Positions 8,891 to 20,160 of a stretch of DNA of 43,371 nucleotides are shown here, one piece after another. Numbering within the stretch: position 1 is the stretch's first letter; each line of letters opens with the position of its first letter. The stretch is from Zygnema cylindricum. Its lineage: Eukaryota > Streptophyta > Zygnematophyceae > Zygnematales > Zygnemataceae. The notes below the pieces were generated by a model, which did no database searches, was not told the origin of the DNA, and saw nothing but the letters and a program-made list of their open reading frames with translations. The stretch covers positions 26,401-69,771 of the forward strand of contig JBBHKE010001599.1 of the NCBI GenBank assembly GCA_037447655.1, written 5' to 3'. The translations under genes and the position numbers were made by a program.

Positions 8891-10000
8891 GCCTACTCGG
8901 CAACCTCAGGGGAGCCTTTGACCATTCAGGAGGCCTTCTCATCACCAGAACGGAATCACTGGATCGAGGCACCAAACGACGAAATGAAGTCCATCATGGA
9001 GGCTCAAACACGGAAGCTTGTGGACCTTCCTCCGGATCGAAAATCAATCGGCAGCAAATGGGTATTCAAGGTGAAGTTAAATCTCGATAACACCATTGAA
9101 CATTATAAGGCTAGACTTGTGGCAAAAGGGTATAATCAAAAGTAAGGAATCAATTTTGAAGAAACATTTTCTCCAGTTGTAAGTTTTCCGACAGCTAGGA
9201 TTTTGCTGTCCCTGGCTGCTATAGAAGATATGGTAATACATCAAATGGATGTAAAGACAGCCTTTTTGCATGGAGAACTAGAAGAGACCATTTACATGCA
9301 GCAGCCTGAAAAGTATGCAGAACCAGGAAAAGAGCACTTAGTATGCAAGTTGCTAAAATCTCTGTACGACCTAAAACAGGCCCCCAGACAGTAGAATCTT
9401 AAGCTTGATGAATTCTTGACTAGCCTAGGATTTCACAGGATAAGTTCTGATCACTCTGTCTATGTTCTGAAAGGTGAAAATGGGATAGTGTATATAGCAG
9501 TGTATGTAGATGATTTACTTTTAATTAGCAAATCAATGGCTGAAATTAACAAAATCAAAATTGTTCTAAACTCACGGTTCGAGATGAAAGACCTTGGTGA
9601 GGCAAAATATATTTTGGGTATTCAGGTAGAGAGGGACAGAAATAAGAAAGTAATAAAACTGACTCAAAAGGAGGCTATTGGAAACATGTTAGATGAGTAT
9701 GGAATGCGGGGGGCAAAAGGATGTCTAACTCCAATAGAGTTTCGGCAAAAGATAGAGGGAGAAGAGACAGAACCAGGTGTCATTGTTAGCGAGTATTTAG
9801 AATTAGGGGAGAATGATTATATGACACAAATACCTTACAGACAGATAGTGGGAAGCTTAATATATTTCATGAATTGTACCTGTCCTGACATTACTACAGC
9901 AGTCAGGGTACTGAGAAGGAGTCTAGAGAATCCGAGAAAATCTGACTTTGATGCAGCAAGGAGAGTCTTAAGATATTTGGCCGCAACCAAAGACCTCAAA
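8891..10000 (+). pseudogene. Copia-B reverse transcriptase
   Basis: A Copia-type [55 protein letters not shown], then the palm motif YVDD (codons 9503-9514), KDLGEAKYILGIQVERD and YRQIVGSLIYF. Two in-frame nonsense codons interrupt it: TAA at 9143-9145, where Copia-A has GAA, and TAG at 9392-9394, where Copia-A has TGG in the APRQW motif. Apart from these the frame from 7967 is continuous. The YVDD catalytic residues remain, so decay here is by stops and not by loss of the catalytic centre. Confidence 0.94.
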
Positions 10001-10488
10001 CTCACACTAGGCGGAGGAGAAGTAAAACTGCAAACGTGGAGTGATGCAAGCTATGGCGACATGCCAAGCCGGAAATCCACCATGGGATTCGTTCTACAAG
10101 TTGGGAACGGTACTTACTGTTGGAGCAGCAAACTTCAAAAGGTGACAGCACAGTCGACAATAGAGTCAAAATATATGGCAGCAAGCTCGGCCCTCAAAGA
10201 ACTCTTATGGGTAAAATCCATATTACAAGAACTAGGATACATGCAAGTTGGTCCACATGTGATCAGGTGTGATAACCAGGCTGCCATTGCCATTGCTTCT
10301 AACCCGAGTCATCACTTCAATATCAAGCACATGGATGTACGATTACACTTTGTAAGAGAAAAATTGTTCTCTAGAGTGATTAATTATGTTATTTACCAGA
10401 TGCAAAAATGATAGCTAATATGCTCACTAAAGCTCTTCCTGCTCCTAAGCTGAAGTATTGTAGGGACGCACTGGGATTAAGTGAATAG
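10001..10488 (+). pseudogene. Copia-B RNase H and pol C-terminus
   Basis: It shows WSDASYGDMPSRKST, an E in AQSTIESKYMAASSA, RCDNQAAIAIASN and KHMDVRLHFVREK, the acidic and His-containing RNase H core of Copia elements. A one-base loss near 10380-10385 (ATTAATTATG; Copia-A has ATTAAATTATG) shifts the frame and gives TGA at 10409-10411. In the other frame similarity continues (ALPAPKLKYCRDALGLSE) to the expected TAG at 10486-10488. RNase H removes template RNA during reverse transcription. Confidence 0.93.
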
Positions 10489-10647
10489 TTGAAGTGCTGC
10501 AGTGCTATACTGCCACGGTGCTATAAGTCCACCAGAGATGGTAGTGGGACTGAGTGACTTGCTAATTTCTACATTGCTATGTTGCGATACTAAGTTAGTT
10601 TATCACCGCAGCTGCGCTGGTATACTGAGTCTAAAGATTTAGGGGAG
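10489..10647 (+). other. Copia-B 3' untranslated region with polypurine tract
   Basis: About 160 bp between the pol stop and the 3' LTR. It ends with ATTTAGGGGAG at 10637-10647, the polypurine tract that primes plus-strand synthesis. Similar to 4425-4577 of Copia-A but diverged. No open frame of note. Confidence 0.85.
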
Positions 10648-10967
10648 TGTTGTCTTTTGGAAAGCTTTCAGTCTCAGAGCAGCGCAACAGCGCAGCAACT
10701 ATACAGCTGCTATACAGCAAAGCGGCTGCTATACGGAAGAGTAGTGCAGCTCCTATACAGCAGAGCAGCTGCTATACAGCAGAGCAGCGCAACAGCAGAG
10801 CAACGCAGCAGCGCATCAGCAGAGCAGCGCAGCAGCGAAGCTGCAATACAGACAAGACAACGCAACCACGATTATATTTGATATGGTCCGTACGGTCAAC
10901 GCAGCGTCTGATATTCTTAATGTGATTCTGTACAGATAGAGCAACTGCGATAGATACGATTCTAGTA

Positions 10968-11086
10968 AACTTAGTGGGTAACTCAGTGGTAACTTAGTGG
11001 GTAACTCAGTGGTAGCTTAGTGATAGCTCAGTGGTAGCTTAGTGATAGCTTAGTGGTAGCTTGACAGATTAGTGGTAGCTTGGTGG
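10968..11086 (+). repeat. 11-bp tandem repeats in the Copia-B 3' LTR
   Basis: Same array as at 5933-6032, with an extra 20-bp or so insert (TTGACAGATTAGTGGTAGC). TAGCTCAGTGGTAGC recurs at 11024-11038, and the B-box-like GGTTTGATGTACC is at 11085-11097. Confidence 0.8.
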
Positions 11087-11319
11087 TTTGATGTACCTCC
11101 CAAGTACACTGGCATTACTAGTTCAACACAAGTATAAGACTTAGGACTCAGAACATATTATGGATCCAGACTTCCAAGTAGTAAAATTGCAAACAGTTTT
11201 TGGGAAACTTCTGAGTATTATATCTTGAGTGTTGTTGGGTCAATTGTGCTGAAACTTTAAGAGTTGTCAGTTTTTATGCTACTCTATATTCTGATAGAGT
11301 TTTGTGAGTTTTGGATGCT

Positions 11320-11326
11320 TATATAA
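11320..11326 (+). promoter_or_regulatory. TATA box of the Copia-B 3' LTR
   Basis: TATATAA in the same context as in the 5' LTR. Transcription from here would run into the reversed Copia-A reverse transcriptase, that is antisense to Copia-A. Confidence 0.6.
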
Positions 11327-11448
11327 GAATTGGTGAGCACTTAAGAACAGCTGTTTGGTAGGATTCTTGATAGCTTCTGAGAGTGTATCATGTCTACTTC
11401 TACTACTACTGCTACTCCTCCACCTGCACCGGTGGTTGTAGAACAACA

Positions 11449-11453
11449 ATCTT
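11449..11453. other. Target-site duplication of Copia-B, right copy (ATCTT)
   Basis: Matches 5627-5631 exactly. Copia-A sequence resumes here. Confidence 0.95.
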
Positions 11454-12095
11454 TTTAAAGCCTAGACCAGTTAAGAATTCATCAAGTTTTTGATTCCATT
11501 GCCTCGGGGCCTGTTTTAGGCCGTACAATGATTTTAGCAGTTTACATACTAAGTGCTCTTTTCCTGGTTCTGCATACATTTCAAGCTGCTGCATGTAAAT
11601 GGTCTCCTCTAGTTCTCCATGCAAAAAGGCCGTCTTTACATATATTTGATGTATTTCCATATCTTCTATAGCAGCTAGAGATAGCAAAATCTTAACTGTT
11701 GGAAATCTTACAACAGGAGAAAAGGTTTCTTCAAATTAAATTCCTTCCTTTTGATTATAACCCTTTGCCACAAGTCTAGCCTTGTATCGTTCAATGGTAT
11801 TATCTAGATTTAAGTTCACCTTGAATACCCATTTGCTGCCGATTGCTTTTCGATTTGGAGGAAGGTCCACAAGCTCCCATGTATGAGCCTCCATGATCGA
11901 TTTTATTTCATCGTTTGCCGCCTCGATCCATTGATTATGCTCCGGTGATGAGAAGGCTTCCCGAATGGTCAGAGGCTCCCCTGAGGCTGCCAAGTAGGCA
12001 AAGTGAGAACTTGCTTGCAGGCGGCTACAGGATCTTCTTCCCTCCAGAAATTATGAGGCTGAAATTGTCGGATCCCGTGCGTTGCGCTTGTTGCG
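11454..12095 (-). pseudogene. Copia-A reverse transcriptase (N-terminal part)
   Basis: Minus-strand continuation of Copia-A pol after integrase: [45 protein letters not shown] and YGLKQAPRQWNQKLDEF, ending at GLGFKKI where Copia-B interrupts. The Asp of the [10 protein letters not shown] motif is Tyr here (YVKTAF; Copia-B has DVKTAF), which removes a metal-binding Asp of the RT palm. Stops lie in frame near 12052 (TAA, where Copia-B has GAA) and at 11736-11738 (TAA). The rest of the enzyme, with YVDD, is at 4578-5631 beyond Copia-B. Confidence 0.92.
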
Positions 12096-13832
12096 CTAGT
12101 TGCGATCCGTAGGCACTGACTGTTGTTGTTGTGCTTTGAAATGAACTTGTTGCGCAACCCGATTTTGTTCTGACTCCGGTGGTACCACTGGTGAATTTTG
12201 CATCTGTGGGACAACATTATGGATGCTATCTAAAATGACATATTCTTGTATTTTTTGCTGCTTCTGCTGCTCTGTCATTTTAAATAAGTCTATCGAGTCT
12301 AGTTCATCTTTCACAACGACATTCCTTGCTATAATGATTTTCCGTCTCTCAAAAACAAACACTCTATAACCTTTAGAGTGATCTTCATATCCCAACAAAA
12401 TGCCCGGCAATCCCTTAGGTTCCATTTTCCATCTATCATTAGACGTATCCAAAATAAAGCATTTACTTCCAAAGACTTTGAAGTGACTAACATCCTGTTT
12501 TCTACCCGTCCAGATCTCATAAGGACTTGTTTCTACCGATCTTGAACCTATCCTATTTTTGATATACACTGCACAATTTAACGCTTCAGCCCAAAATTTC
12601 GGATCTACGTCCTTATCCGCAAGCATGGACCTAGAGCTCTCTGTGATAGTTCTATTTAGTCTTTCTGAGACCCCATTCTGTTCCGAAGAGTATGGGACAG
12701 TCAATTTATGACTTATACCTTCCTTGAGTAAGAAGTTTTCAAACTCTTTTGACGTATATTCCCCGCCATTGTCCGATCTAAGCTCCAAAATTGGTAGACC
12801 GTGTAGTTTCTCCGCCCACGCTTTGTAGTGTTGAAAATGAGTGAAGACTTCACTCTTTTCTTTCATGAAATAGACCTTAGTAAACCTCGAAAAATCATCT
12901 GTAAACGTAACCATGTATTTCATCCCCCCGGCAGATGGTACCTTTGCAGCACCGAAAACATCAGAATGAATGAGTTGCAAAAGTTTAGTAGTCCTATGTT
13001 CAGACTCTTGAGGAAACGGTAATCTGTGTATTTTTCCTAGTGCACATCCATCACATGTTCTAGGTGACTTGTTTGACACAGTGACTCCTTCTAGTTTACC
13101 AGCATTGACCATCTTTTTCATACTATCATAATTCACATGGCCTAACCTTTTATGCCACAGCTCATCTGAGGATAATGCACCGGAATACAAAACATCATTT
13201 TCTTTATTATCGTGCATATCCATTCGATACATTTTGCTGGCATCTCTAGTTCCCGTCCCTGCAATTTTCCCATTTTTGGTAACAACCTGTCTGCCGTGTT
13301 TCAGATTGACCTCAAACCCTTTACTTTCTACCAAAGACGTTGAGAACAAATTTTTCTTAAAATCTTGGACATAAAGAACATTATGAAGAGTTCTCTCAAC
13401 AGCCTTGCCCTCTACATCAACTAGCAAGGAGACATCGCCTACAGCCCGCGTTTGCACACTCATTCCACATGCATAGTAGATATTTTTCTTTGGTGTTGAT
13501 TTCAGATTTTTGAAAACTGCCTTGTTCCAGCACATGTGGGCCGATGCCCCCGTGTCCATTATCCATCCATTCTCTTTATTGCCCTCCATCGCTGCCGCCA
13601 TTGCAAATAGATCATCATCCTCTTCGTTAGAGAGTGAGAGAGACTCGTCATGATGAGATGAAGACGCTGAGAATAAGGCATTTCCTCGTTGTGATGATCC
13701 CGTGAAGCCGTGATGAAACTGGCTCTGCTGCCAACCAGGCCTATATATACCTGTTTCATTAGCCTTTTTAAGCTTAGGACAAAATTTGTATCCATGACCT
13801 TTTTCATTACAATAAAAACAAGCATTAAAAAA
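12096..13832 (-). pseudogene. Copia-A CCHC knuckle, protease and integrase (578-codon open segment)
   Basis: The longest open stretch in the window, between a TAA at 13833-13835 and a TAG at 12096-12098. In order it encodes the CCHC zinc knuckle (residues about 5-18; DNA 13779-13820), the protease motif DTGAS (codons 13548-13556, residue about 93, intact), the integrase HHCC domain (LWHKRLGH, later CDGC), the first catalytic Asp (HSDVFG, intact), the second (LRSDNGGEY) and the Glu (NGVSERLNR) 35 residues on. It ends in a Gln-rich linker. All recognised catalytic residues of protease and integrase remain, although the flanking gag and RT are broken. There is no natural start codon for this segment; it is part of a single gag-pol frame. 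Confidence 0.94.
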
Positions 13833-13835
13833 TTA

Positions 13836-14577
13836 TCTATTTCCTCTTTGATTAAACTGTCTAAATTGATTCTGATTCTGATTAAACTGATTTCTCTGCT
13901 GATTAAAATGACTTTTTGCCAAATTCTGTGTTAAATGCCTCTACTTGTTTTTCACCATTAAGAATTTTAGAATCTGCCTCCTCTTCCAATATCAAATTAA
14001 TAGCTAACAGTAGTGTCCAGCTAGCTTTATCTTTTTGTTTCAGCCTATCAGACGCTGCTCTCATAGTATTAGGAAGACCCCTCATTAGCAAATCAGCCTG
14101 CTAAAACTGAGGAAAAGGAAAAGATCCGCCTGCACAAGCATGAGAATCTATTAGTATTCAAAATTTGTTACAATATTCAGCTATTGTGCCACTCGTGTAT
14201 TTGTAGTCCCAAACTGGTCCAGCCAAAAATAGCTCTTCCTGTACATTAGCCTTTTCAAAATAATCCTTGAGAGATATCCAGATATCGATCGCCTTTTTCA
14301 TTTTTATCCGTGACATAGCCAATTCTTTTGAAATACAAAACTTCAAAATTGACCGAGCTTGCGAAGTTTTCTTTGACCATGACGGATGTGATTCCGCCAG
14401 TGAACCATCCAAAATATCCAAAAGATTAACATTTTCGAAGTGTGTTTCCAACATATCCGCCCAATACGCGTATTTTTCTCCCGAGAAAATAGAAATTCTT
14501 GATGACAGGCCCATAACCTATTGTTGTACAACCACTGGAGCAGGTGGAGCATCAGCAGTAGTAGTGGAAGTAGACAT
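13836..14577 (-). pseudogene. gag: Copia-A Gag
   Basis: The ATG is in the 5' LTR at 14575-14577. Codon 20 is TAG (14518-14520), where Copia-B has CAG, exactly at the LTR/PBS junction. Beyond it the Gag frame (RISIFSGEKYAYW, LKFCISKELAMSRI, EKANVQEELFLAG) stays open to TGA at 14158-14160, with a TAG at 14101-14103. A frameshift near 13914 precedes a Gln/Asn-rich stretch, and the TAA at 13833-13835 closes it just before the CCHC knuckle. The same Gag type as Copia-B, dead by several independent lesions. Confidence 0.92.
14508..14518 (-). promoter_or_regulatory. Primer-binding site of Copia-A, half-tRNA(iMet) type
   Basis: The plus strand GGCCCATAACC directly abuts the 5' LTR; in element orientation it is GGTTATGGGCC, as in Copia-B. 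It reads like the anticodon loop of initiator tRNA-Met itself on the plus strand (CCCATAA with anticodon CAT). Confidence 0.82.
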
Positions 14578-15425
14578 AATCTTACTCACAGAAGCTTATC
14601 AAGAATCCTATTAAACAGCTGTTTTCTACAGGTCACCAAATCTGATACAATAAACCAAACTATTTCAAACTATAACACAATCTAGAATTTCACGAATACT
14701 CACAACTCCCAAAGTTTCAGCTCAATTGATCCACCATACACCAAGATATGCAACTGAGAAGTTTCCCAAAAACAGTCTGCAGATTACACAGTTTGGAAGT
14801 TTGGATTCATAAAATGATCTATACGTCCTAAGTCTTATACTCTTCACTTAGTTAACCTAATACATAGTGCTGTATAGCCGATACAAGTGTTCCAAAACGA
14901 TACAACCAAAAGAACTAAACTGCCACTAAGGTCTAAGTACGCCTACTTACGCTAAGAACTAATCTATCACTGTACACTCAATATGACTGAGAATCCTATA
15001 CAGATGATTTTATCAAATACTTGTCGCCTAGCTAAGTGAATCTCGTCTGTTAACTTGATTCAGATCAACCGCAGTAGCGCAGTCCAATTCTTGATTATAA
15101 TCAAATATCCGCAGCTTTATAACAGCGGCGTTATCACATACAAAAATTAGCCGCAGCTACGTTTGTCTTGTTGCGTAGCAACTACATTGTCATGTACCAA
15201 AATATCCACAGTTACGTTTAACCCATTGCGTCGCAGGCTGGGTTTGTCTGTACAGACCATATCAAAAAAAACCGCAGCTGTGCTTGTTCCATCTGCGTCG
15301 CAGCTCCGTTGTCGTAACCTTTCAAAAATCTGCACTATGATTCAAGTGACGACGCGTGTCCATATAGATCTATTTTTCCGCCGTCCTATAAAATTGTTGA
15401 GACTTAAAGCTTTCCAAAAACAACA
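14519..15425 (-). repeat. Copia-A 5' LTR
   Basis: It starts TATTGTTGTACAACC (a mutated TGTTGTTCTACAACC end) and ends TTCCAAAAACAACA, followed by TSD ACTGT. At 907 bp it compares with 904 bp at the other end. It includes the gag ATG. The U3 has the same 60-bp tandem repeats as the 3' LTR. The region near 14640-14660, where Copia-B has its TATA box, reads TTTATTGTATCAG in element orientation, so a TATA box is not obvious. Confidence 0.93.
15101..15322 (-). repeat. About 60-bp tandem repeats in the U3 of the Copia-A 5' LTR
   Basis: Units begin near 15101, 15141, 15198 and 15263, matching 4100-4321 in order and number. Diverged by scattered substitutions. Confidence 0.75.
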
Positions 15426-15430
15426 ACTGT
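15426..15430. other. Target-site duplication of Copia-A, right copy (ACTGT)
   Basis: Matches 3516-3520 exactly; the satellite resumes directly after it with TAGCGATAAC. Confidence 0.95.
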
Positions 15431-16600
15431 TAGCGATAACAAGAAATGTAACGTAAATTACACACTCTTAGCGACAACAAGAATTGTTATTTCACTTACA
15501 CAAATTTGAAGCGCTAACAAAAATGGTTACCTAACTTACACAAATAGTTAGCGATAACAAGAATTGTAACCTAAATTACACAAACTGTTTGCGCTAACAA
15601 GAATTGTGACCTAAATATCACAAACAGTTAGCGATAACAGGAATTGTTAACTAACTTATGCAAACTGTTAGCGCTAACAAGAATCGATACCTAAGTTACA
15701 CAAATTGTTTTCAATAACAAGAATTGTTACCTAAATTACAAAAACTGTTACCGATAACAAGAATTGTAACCCAAATTACACCAACTTTTAACAATAACAA
15801 GAACTGTTACCTAAATTACACATACTCTTTGCGACAAATAGAATTGTTATCTCAGTTACACAAACTTTAAGCACTAACAAAAATGGTTACCTAACTTACA
15901 CAAACAGTTAGCGAAAACAAGAATTGTTACCTAAATTACAGAAAATTTTAGCGATAACAAGAATTGTAACCTAAATTACACAAATTGTTAGCGATAACAC
16001 GAATTGGTACCTAACTTACTCAAAATTATAGTGATAACAAGAATTGTGATCTAACTTACACAAACTATTAGAGATAGCAGGAATTGTTACCTAAATTACA
16101 CAAACAATTAGCGATAACAAGAATTGTAACCTAAATTACACAAACTCTTAGCGATAACACGAATTGTTACCTAACTTACACAACTCTTAGCGACAACAAG
16201 AATTGTTATCTCACTTACACAAACTTTAAGTGCTAACAAAAATGGTTACCTAAGGTACAGAAACAGTTAGCGATAACAAGAATATTTACCTAAATTATAC
16301 AAACTCTTAGCAACAACAAGAATTGTTATCTCACTTACATAAACTTTAAGCGCTAACAAATATGGTTACCTAACTTACACAATCAATTAGCGATTACAAG
16401 AATTGTTACCTAAACTACACAAATTGTTAGCGATAGCAAAAATTGTAACCTAAATTACACAAACTGTTTGCGCTTACAATAATTGTGACCTAACTTACAC
16501 AAACTGTTAGCAATAACATCAATTGTTATATAACTTACACAAATTATTAGCGATAACACGAATTGTTACCTAACTTACACAAACTATTAGCGATAGTAGG

Positions 16601-17020
16601 AATTGTTACCTAAATTACACAAACAGTTAGCGATAACAAAAATTATTATCTAACTTATGCAAACTGTTAGCGCTAACAAGAATGGATATCTAAGTTACAC
16701 AAACTGTTTGAGCTTACATGAATTATGACCTAACTTACACAAACTGTAAGCAATAACATCAATTGTTATATAACTTACACAAACTGTTAGCGATAACAAG
16801 AAATGTAACCTAAATTAAACAAATTGTTAGCGATAACATGAATTGTTACCTAACTTACACAAAATATTAGCGATAACAAGAATTGTCACCTAACTTACAC
16901 AAACTATTAGCGATAGTAGGAAGTGTTACCTAAATTACACAAACAATTATCGATAACAATAATTCTAACCTAAATTACACAAACTCTTAGCGATAACAGG
17001 AATTGTTACCTAACTTACAC
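16601..17020 (+). repeat. Higher-order satellite segment, copy 1 of a 520-bp period
   Basis: About 420 bp nearly identical to 17121-17540, an offset of exactly 520 bp (13 monomers). Shared rare variants include TGAGCTTACATGAATTATG and TGTAAGCAATAACATC. Confidence 0.85.
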
Positions 17021-17120
17021 AAACTCTTAGCGACAACAAGAATTGTTATCTCACTTACACAAACTTTAGGTGCTAACAAAAATGGTTACCTAAGTTACAG
17101 AAACAGTTAGCGATAACAAG

Positions 17121-17540
17121 AATTGTTACCTAAATTACACAAACTGTTAGCGATAACAAAAATTATTATCTAACTTATGCAAACTGTTAGCGCTAACAAG
17201 AATGGATATCTAAGTTACACAAACTGTTTGAGCTTACATGAATTATGACCTAACTTACACAAACTGTAAGCAATAACATCAATTGTTATATAACTTACAC
17301 AAACTGTTAGCGATAACAAGAAATGTAACCTAAATTAAACAAATTGTTAGCGATAACACGAATTGTTACCTAACTTACACAAAATATTAGCGATAACAAG
17401 AATTGTCACCTAACTTACACAAACTATTAGCGATAGTAGGAATTGTTACCTAAATTACACAAACAGTTATCCATAACAATAATTCTAACCTAAATTACAC
17501 AAACTCTTAGCGATAACACGAATTGTTACCTAACTTACAC
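17121..17540 (+). repeat. Higher-order satellite segment, copy 2 of a 520-bp period
   Basis: Copy of 16601-17020. After it, copy 2 has one extra monomer (AAAATGTTAGCGATAACAAA) before the two sequences realign. Confidence 0.85.
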
Positions 17541-20160
17541 AAAATGTTAGCGATAACAAAAATGGATACCTAAGTTACACAAACTCTTAGCGACAACAAG
17601 AATTGTTATCTTAACTTACACAAACAGTTAGCGAAAACAATAATTGTTACCTAAATTACACAAACTGTTAGCGATAACAAGAATTGTAACCTAAATTACA
17701 CAAACTGTTTGCGCTAACAGGAATTGTGACCTTACTTACACAAACAGTTAGCAATAACATGAATTGATATATATCTTACACAAATTGTTAGCAATAACAC
17801 GAATTGTTACCAAACTTACACAAAATTATAGTGATAGCAAGAATTGTGACCTAACTTACACAAACTATTAGAGATAGCACGAATTGTCACCTAAATTACA
17901 CAAACAATTAGTGATAACAAGAATTGTAACCTAAATTACACAAACTCTTAGCGATAACACGAATTGTTACCTAACTTACACAAACTCTTAGCGACAACAA
18001 GAATTGTTATCTCACTTACACAAACTTTAAGTGCTAACAAAAATGGTAACCTAAGTTACAAAAACAGTTAGCGATAACAAGAATTGTTACCTAAATTACA
18101 CAAACTCTTAACATTAACAAGAATTGTTATCTCACTTACACAAACTTTAAGCGCTAACAAATATGGTTACCTAACTTACACAATCAGTTAGCGATTACAA
18201 GAATTGTTACCTAAATTACACAAACTGTTAGCGATAACAAGAATTGTTACCTAAATTACACAAACAGTTAGCGATAACAAGAAATGTAACGTAAATTACA
18301 CAAACTGTTAGCGATAACAAGAATTGTCACCTAACTTACACAAACTGTTAGCAATAACATCAATTGTTATATAACTTACACAAATTATTAGCGATAACAC
18401 GAATTGTTACCTAACTTACACAAAATATTAGTGATAACAAGAATTGTCACCTAACTTACACAAACTATTAGCGATAGTAGGAATTGTTACCTAAATTACA
18501 CAAACAATTAGCGATAACAATAATTCTAACCTAAATTACACAAACTCTTAGCGATAACACGAATTGTTACCTAACTTCCACAAAATGTTAGCGATAACAA
18601 AAATGGTTACCTAACTTACACAAACTTTTAGCGATAAAAAAAATTGTTACCTAAATTACACAAACTCTTAGCAACAACAAGAATTGTTATCTCACTTACA
18701 CAAACTTTAAGCGCTAACAAAAATGGTTACCTAACTTACACAAACAGTAGCGATAACAAGAATTGTTACCTAAATTACATAAACTGTTAGCGATAACAAG
18801 AATTATTATCTAACTTATGCAAACTGTTAGCGCTAACAAGAATGGATACCTAAGTTACACAAACTGTTTGCGCTAACAGGAATAATGACCTAAATTACAC
18901 TAACAATTATCGATAACAATTATTCTAACCTAAATTACACAAACTCTTAGCGATAACACGAATTGTTACCTAACTTACACAAAATGTTAGCAGTAACAAA
19001 AATGGTTACCTAACTTACACAAACTCTTAGCGACAATAAGAATTGTTATCTCACTTACACAAACTTTAAGTGCTAACAAAAATAGTTACTTAACTTACAC
19101 AAACAGTTAGCGAAAACAATAATTGTTACCTAAATTACACAAACTGTTAGCGATAACAAGAATTGTAACCTAAATTACACAAACTGTTTGCGCTAACAGG
19201 AATTGTGACCTTACTTACACAAACAGTTAGCAATAACATGAATTGATATATATCTTACACAAATTGTTAGCGATAACAAGAATTGTAACCTTAATTACAC
19301 AAATTGTTAGCGATAACACGAATTGTTACCTAACTTACACAAAATTATAGTGATAACAAGAATTGTGACCTAACTTACACAAACTATTAGAGATAGCAGG
19401 AATTGTTACCTAAATTACACAAACAATTCGTGATAACAAGAATTGTAACCTAAATTACACAAACTCTTACCGATAACACGAATCGTTACCTAACTTACAC
19501 AAACTCTTAGCGACAACAAGAATTGTTATCTCACTTACACAAACTTTAAGTGCTAACAAAAATGGTTACCTAAGTTACAGAAACACTAAGCGATAACAAG
19601 AATTGTTACCTAAATTACACAAACTCTTGGCAACAACAACAATTGTTATCTCACTTACACAAAGTTTAAGCGCTAACAAATATGGTTACCTAACTTACAC
19701 AATCAGTTAGCGATTACAAGAATTGTAACCTAAACTACACAAATTGTTAGCGATAGCAAAAATTGTAACCTAAATTACACAAACTGTTTGCGCCAGCAGG
19801 AATTGTGACCTAACTTACACAAACTGTTAGCAATAACATCAATTGTTTTATAAATTACACAAATTGTTAGCGATAACACGAATTGTTACCTAACTTACAC
19901 AAAATATTAGCAATAACAAGAAATGTCACCTAACTTACACAAACTATTAGCGATAGTAGGAATTGTTACCTAAATTACACAAACAATTATCGATAACAAT
20001 AATTCTAACCTAAATTACACAAACTCTTAGCGAGAACACGAATTGTTACCTAACTTACACAAACTCTTAGCGACAACAAGAATTGTTATTTCACTTACAC
20101 AAACTTTAAGTGCTAACAAAAATAGTTACCTAAGTTACAGAAACAGTTAGCGATAACAAG

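Larger units (their letters stand above)
5632..11448 (+). mobile_element. Copia-B: full-length, degenerate Ty1/copia element nested in Copia-A
   Basis: A plus-strand LTR retrotransposon of 5817 bp. It has a 761-bp 5' LTR, a half-tRNA-type primer-binding site, a single gag-pol region (6334-10488), a polypurine tract, an 801-bp 3' LTR and a perfect 5-bp TSD (ATCTT). It lies in the RT gene of Copia-A in the opposite orientation, so it arrived later. The LTRs differ at about 24 of 520 aligned bases (by eye, indels excluded), less than in Copia-A. The coding region carries at least three frameshifts and four internal stops, and the catalytic Asp of protease and the first catalytic Asp of integrase are changed. 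It is not autonomous. Confidence 0.97.
10648..11448 (+). repeat. Copia-B 3' LTR
   Basis: It begins TGTTGTCTTTTGGAAAGC and ends GTTGTAGAACAACA. It has the same parts as the 5' LTR, with CAG-rich and 11-bp repeat tracts of different length. The gag start ATG copy at 11390-11392 reads 19-20 codons and then enters reversed Copia-A sequence, where it soon stops. Followed by TSD ATCTT. Confidence 0.95.
3521..15425 (-). mobile_element. Copia-A: full-length, degenerate Ty1/copia element, host of Copia-B
   Basis: A minus-strand LTR retrotransposon. It is bounded by LTRs of 904 bp (3521-4424) and 907 bp (14519-15425) and by TSD ACTGT. Without Copia-B and its second TSD copy it is about 6.1 kb. From right to left it has 5' LTR, primer-binding site, gag, CCHC knuckle, protease, integrase, reverse transcriptase, RNase H, polypurine tract and 3' LTR, which is the Copia order. 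Its coding region carries several stops and frameshifts and is split by Copia-B at 5632-11448. The two LTRs show about 19 substitutions in the first 235 or so aligned bases (counted by eye), so the insertion is not recent. The closest family by domain order and motifs is Ty1/copia (Pseudoviridae); I recognise no named family. Confidence 0.96.

Noticed and set aside
8652-9090. Frames of 107 (minus) and 142 (plus) codons overlapping Copia-B integrase/RT
   Set aside because: Shadows of the real pol frame, which carries recognisable integrase and RT motifs at the same place. The alternatives have no recognisable motif.
11411-11453. A fusion protein joining RT to LTR sequence across 11412-11687 (minus)
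   Set aside because: The open frame merely continues from Copia-A RT into the reversed Copia-B LTR. The TSD at 11449-11453 shows this is an insertion junction.
15147-15456. Frames of 62 and 97 codons in the Copia-A 5' LTR, and 113 codons at 4162-4503
   Set aside because: They follow the 60-bp GCAGYTGCG repeats in U3, occur in both LTRs with differing breaks, and have no recognisable motif.
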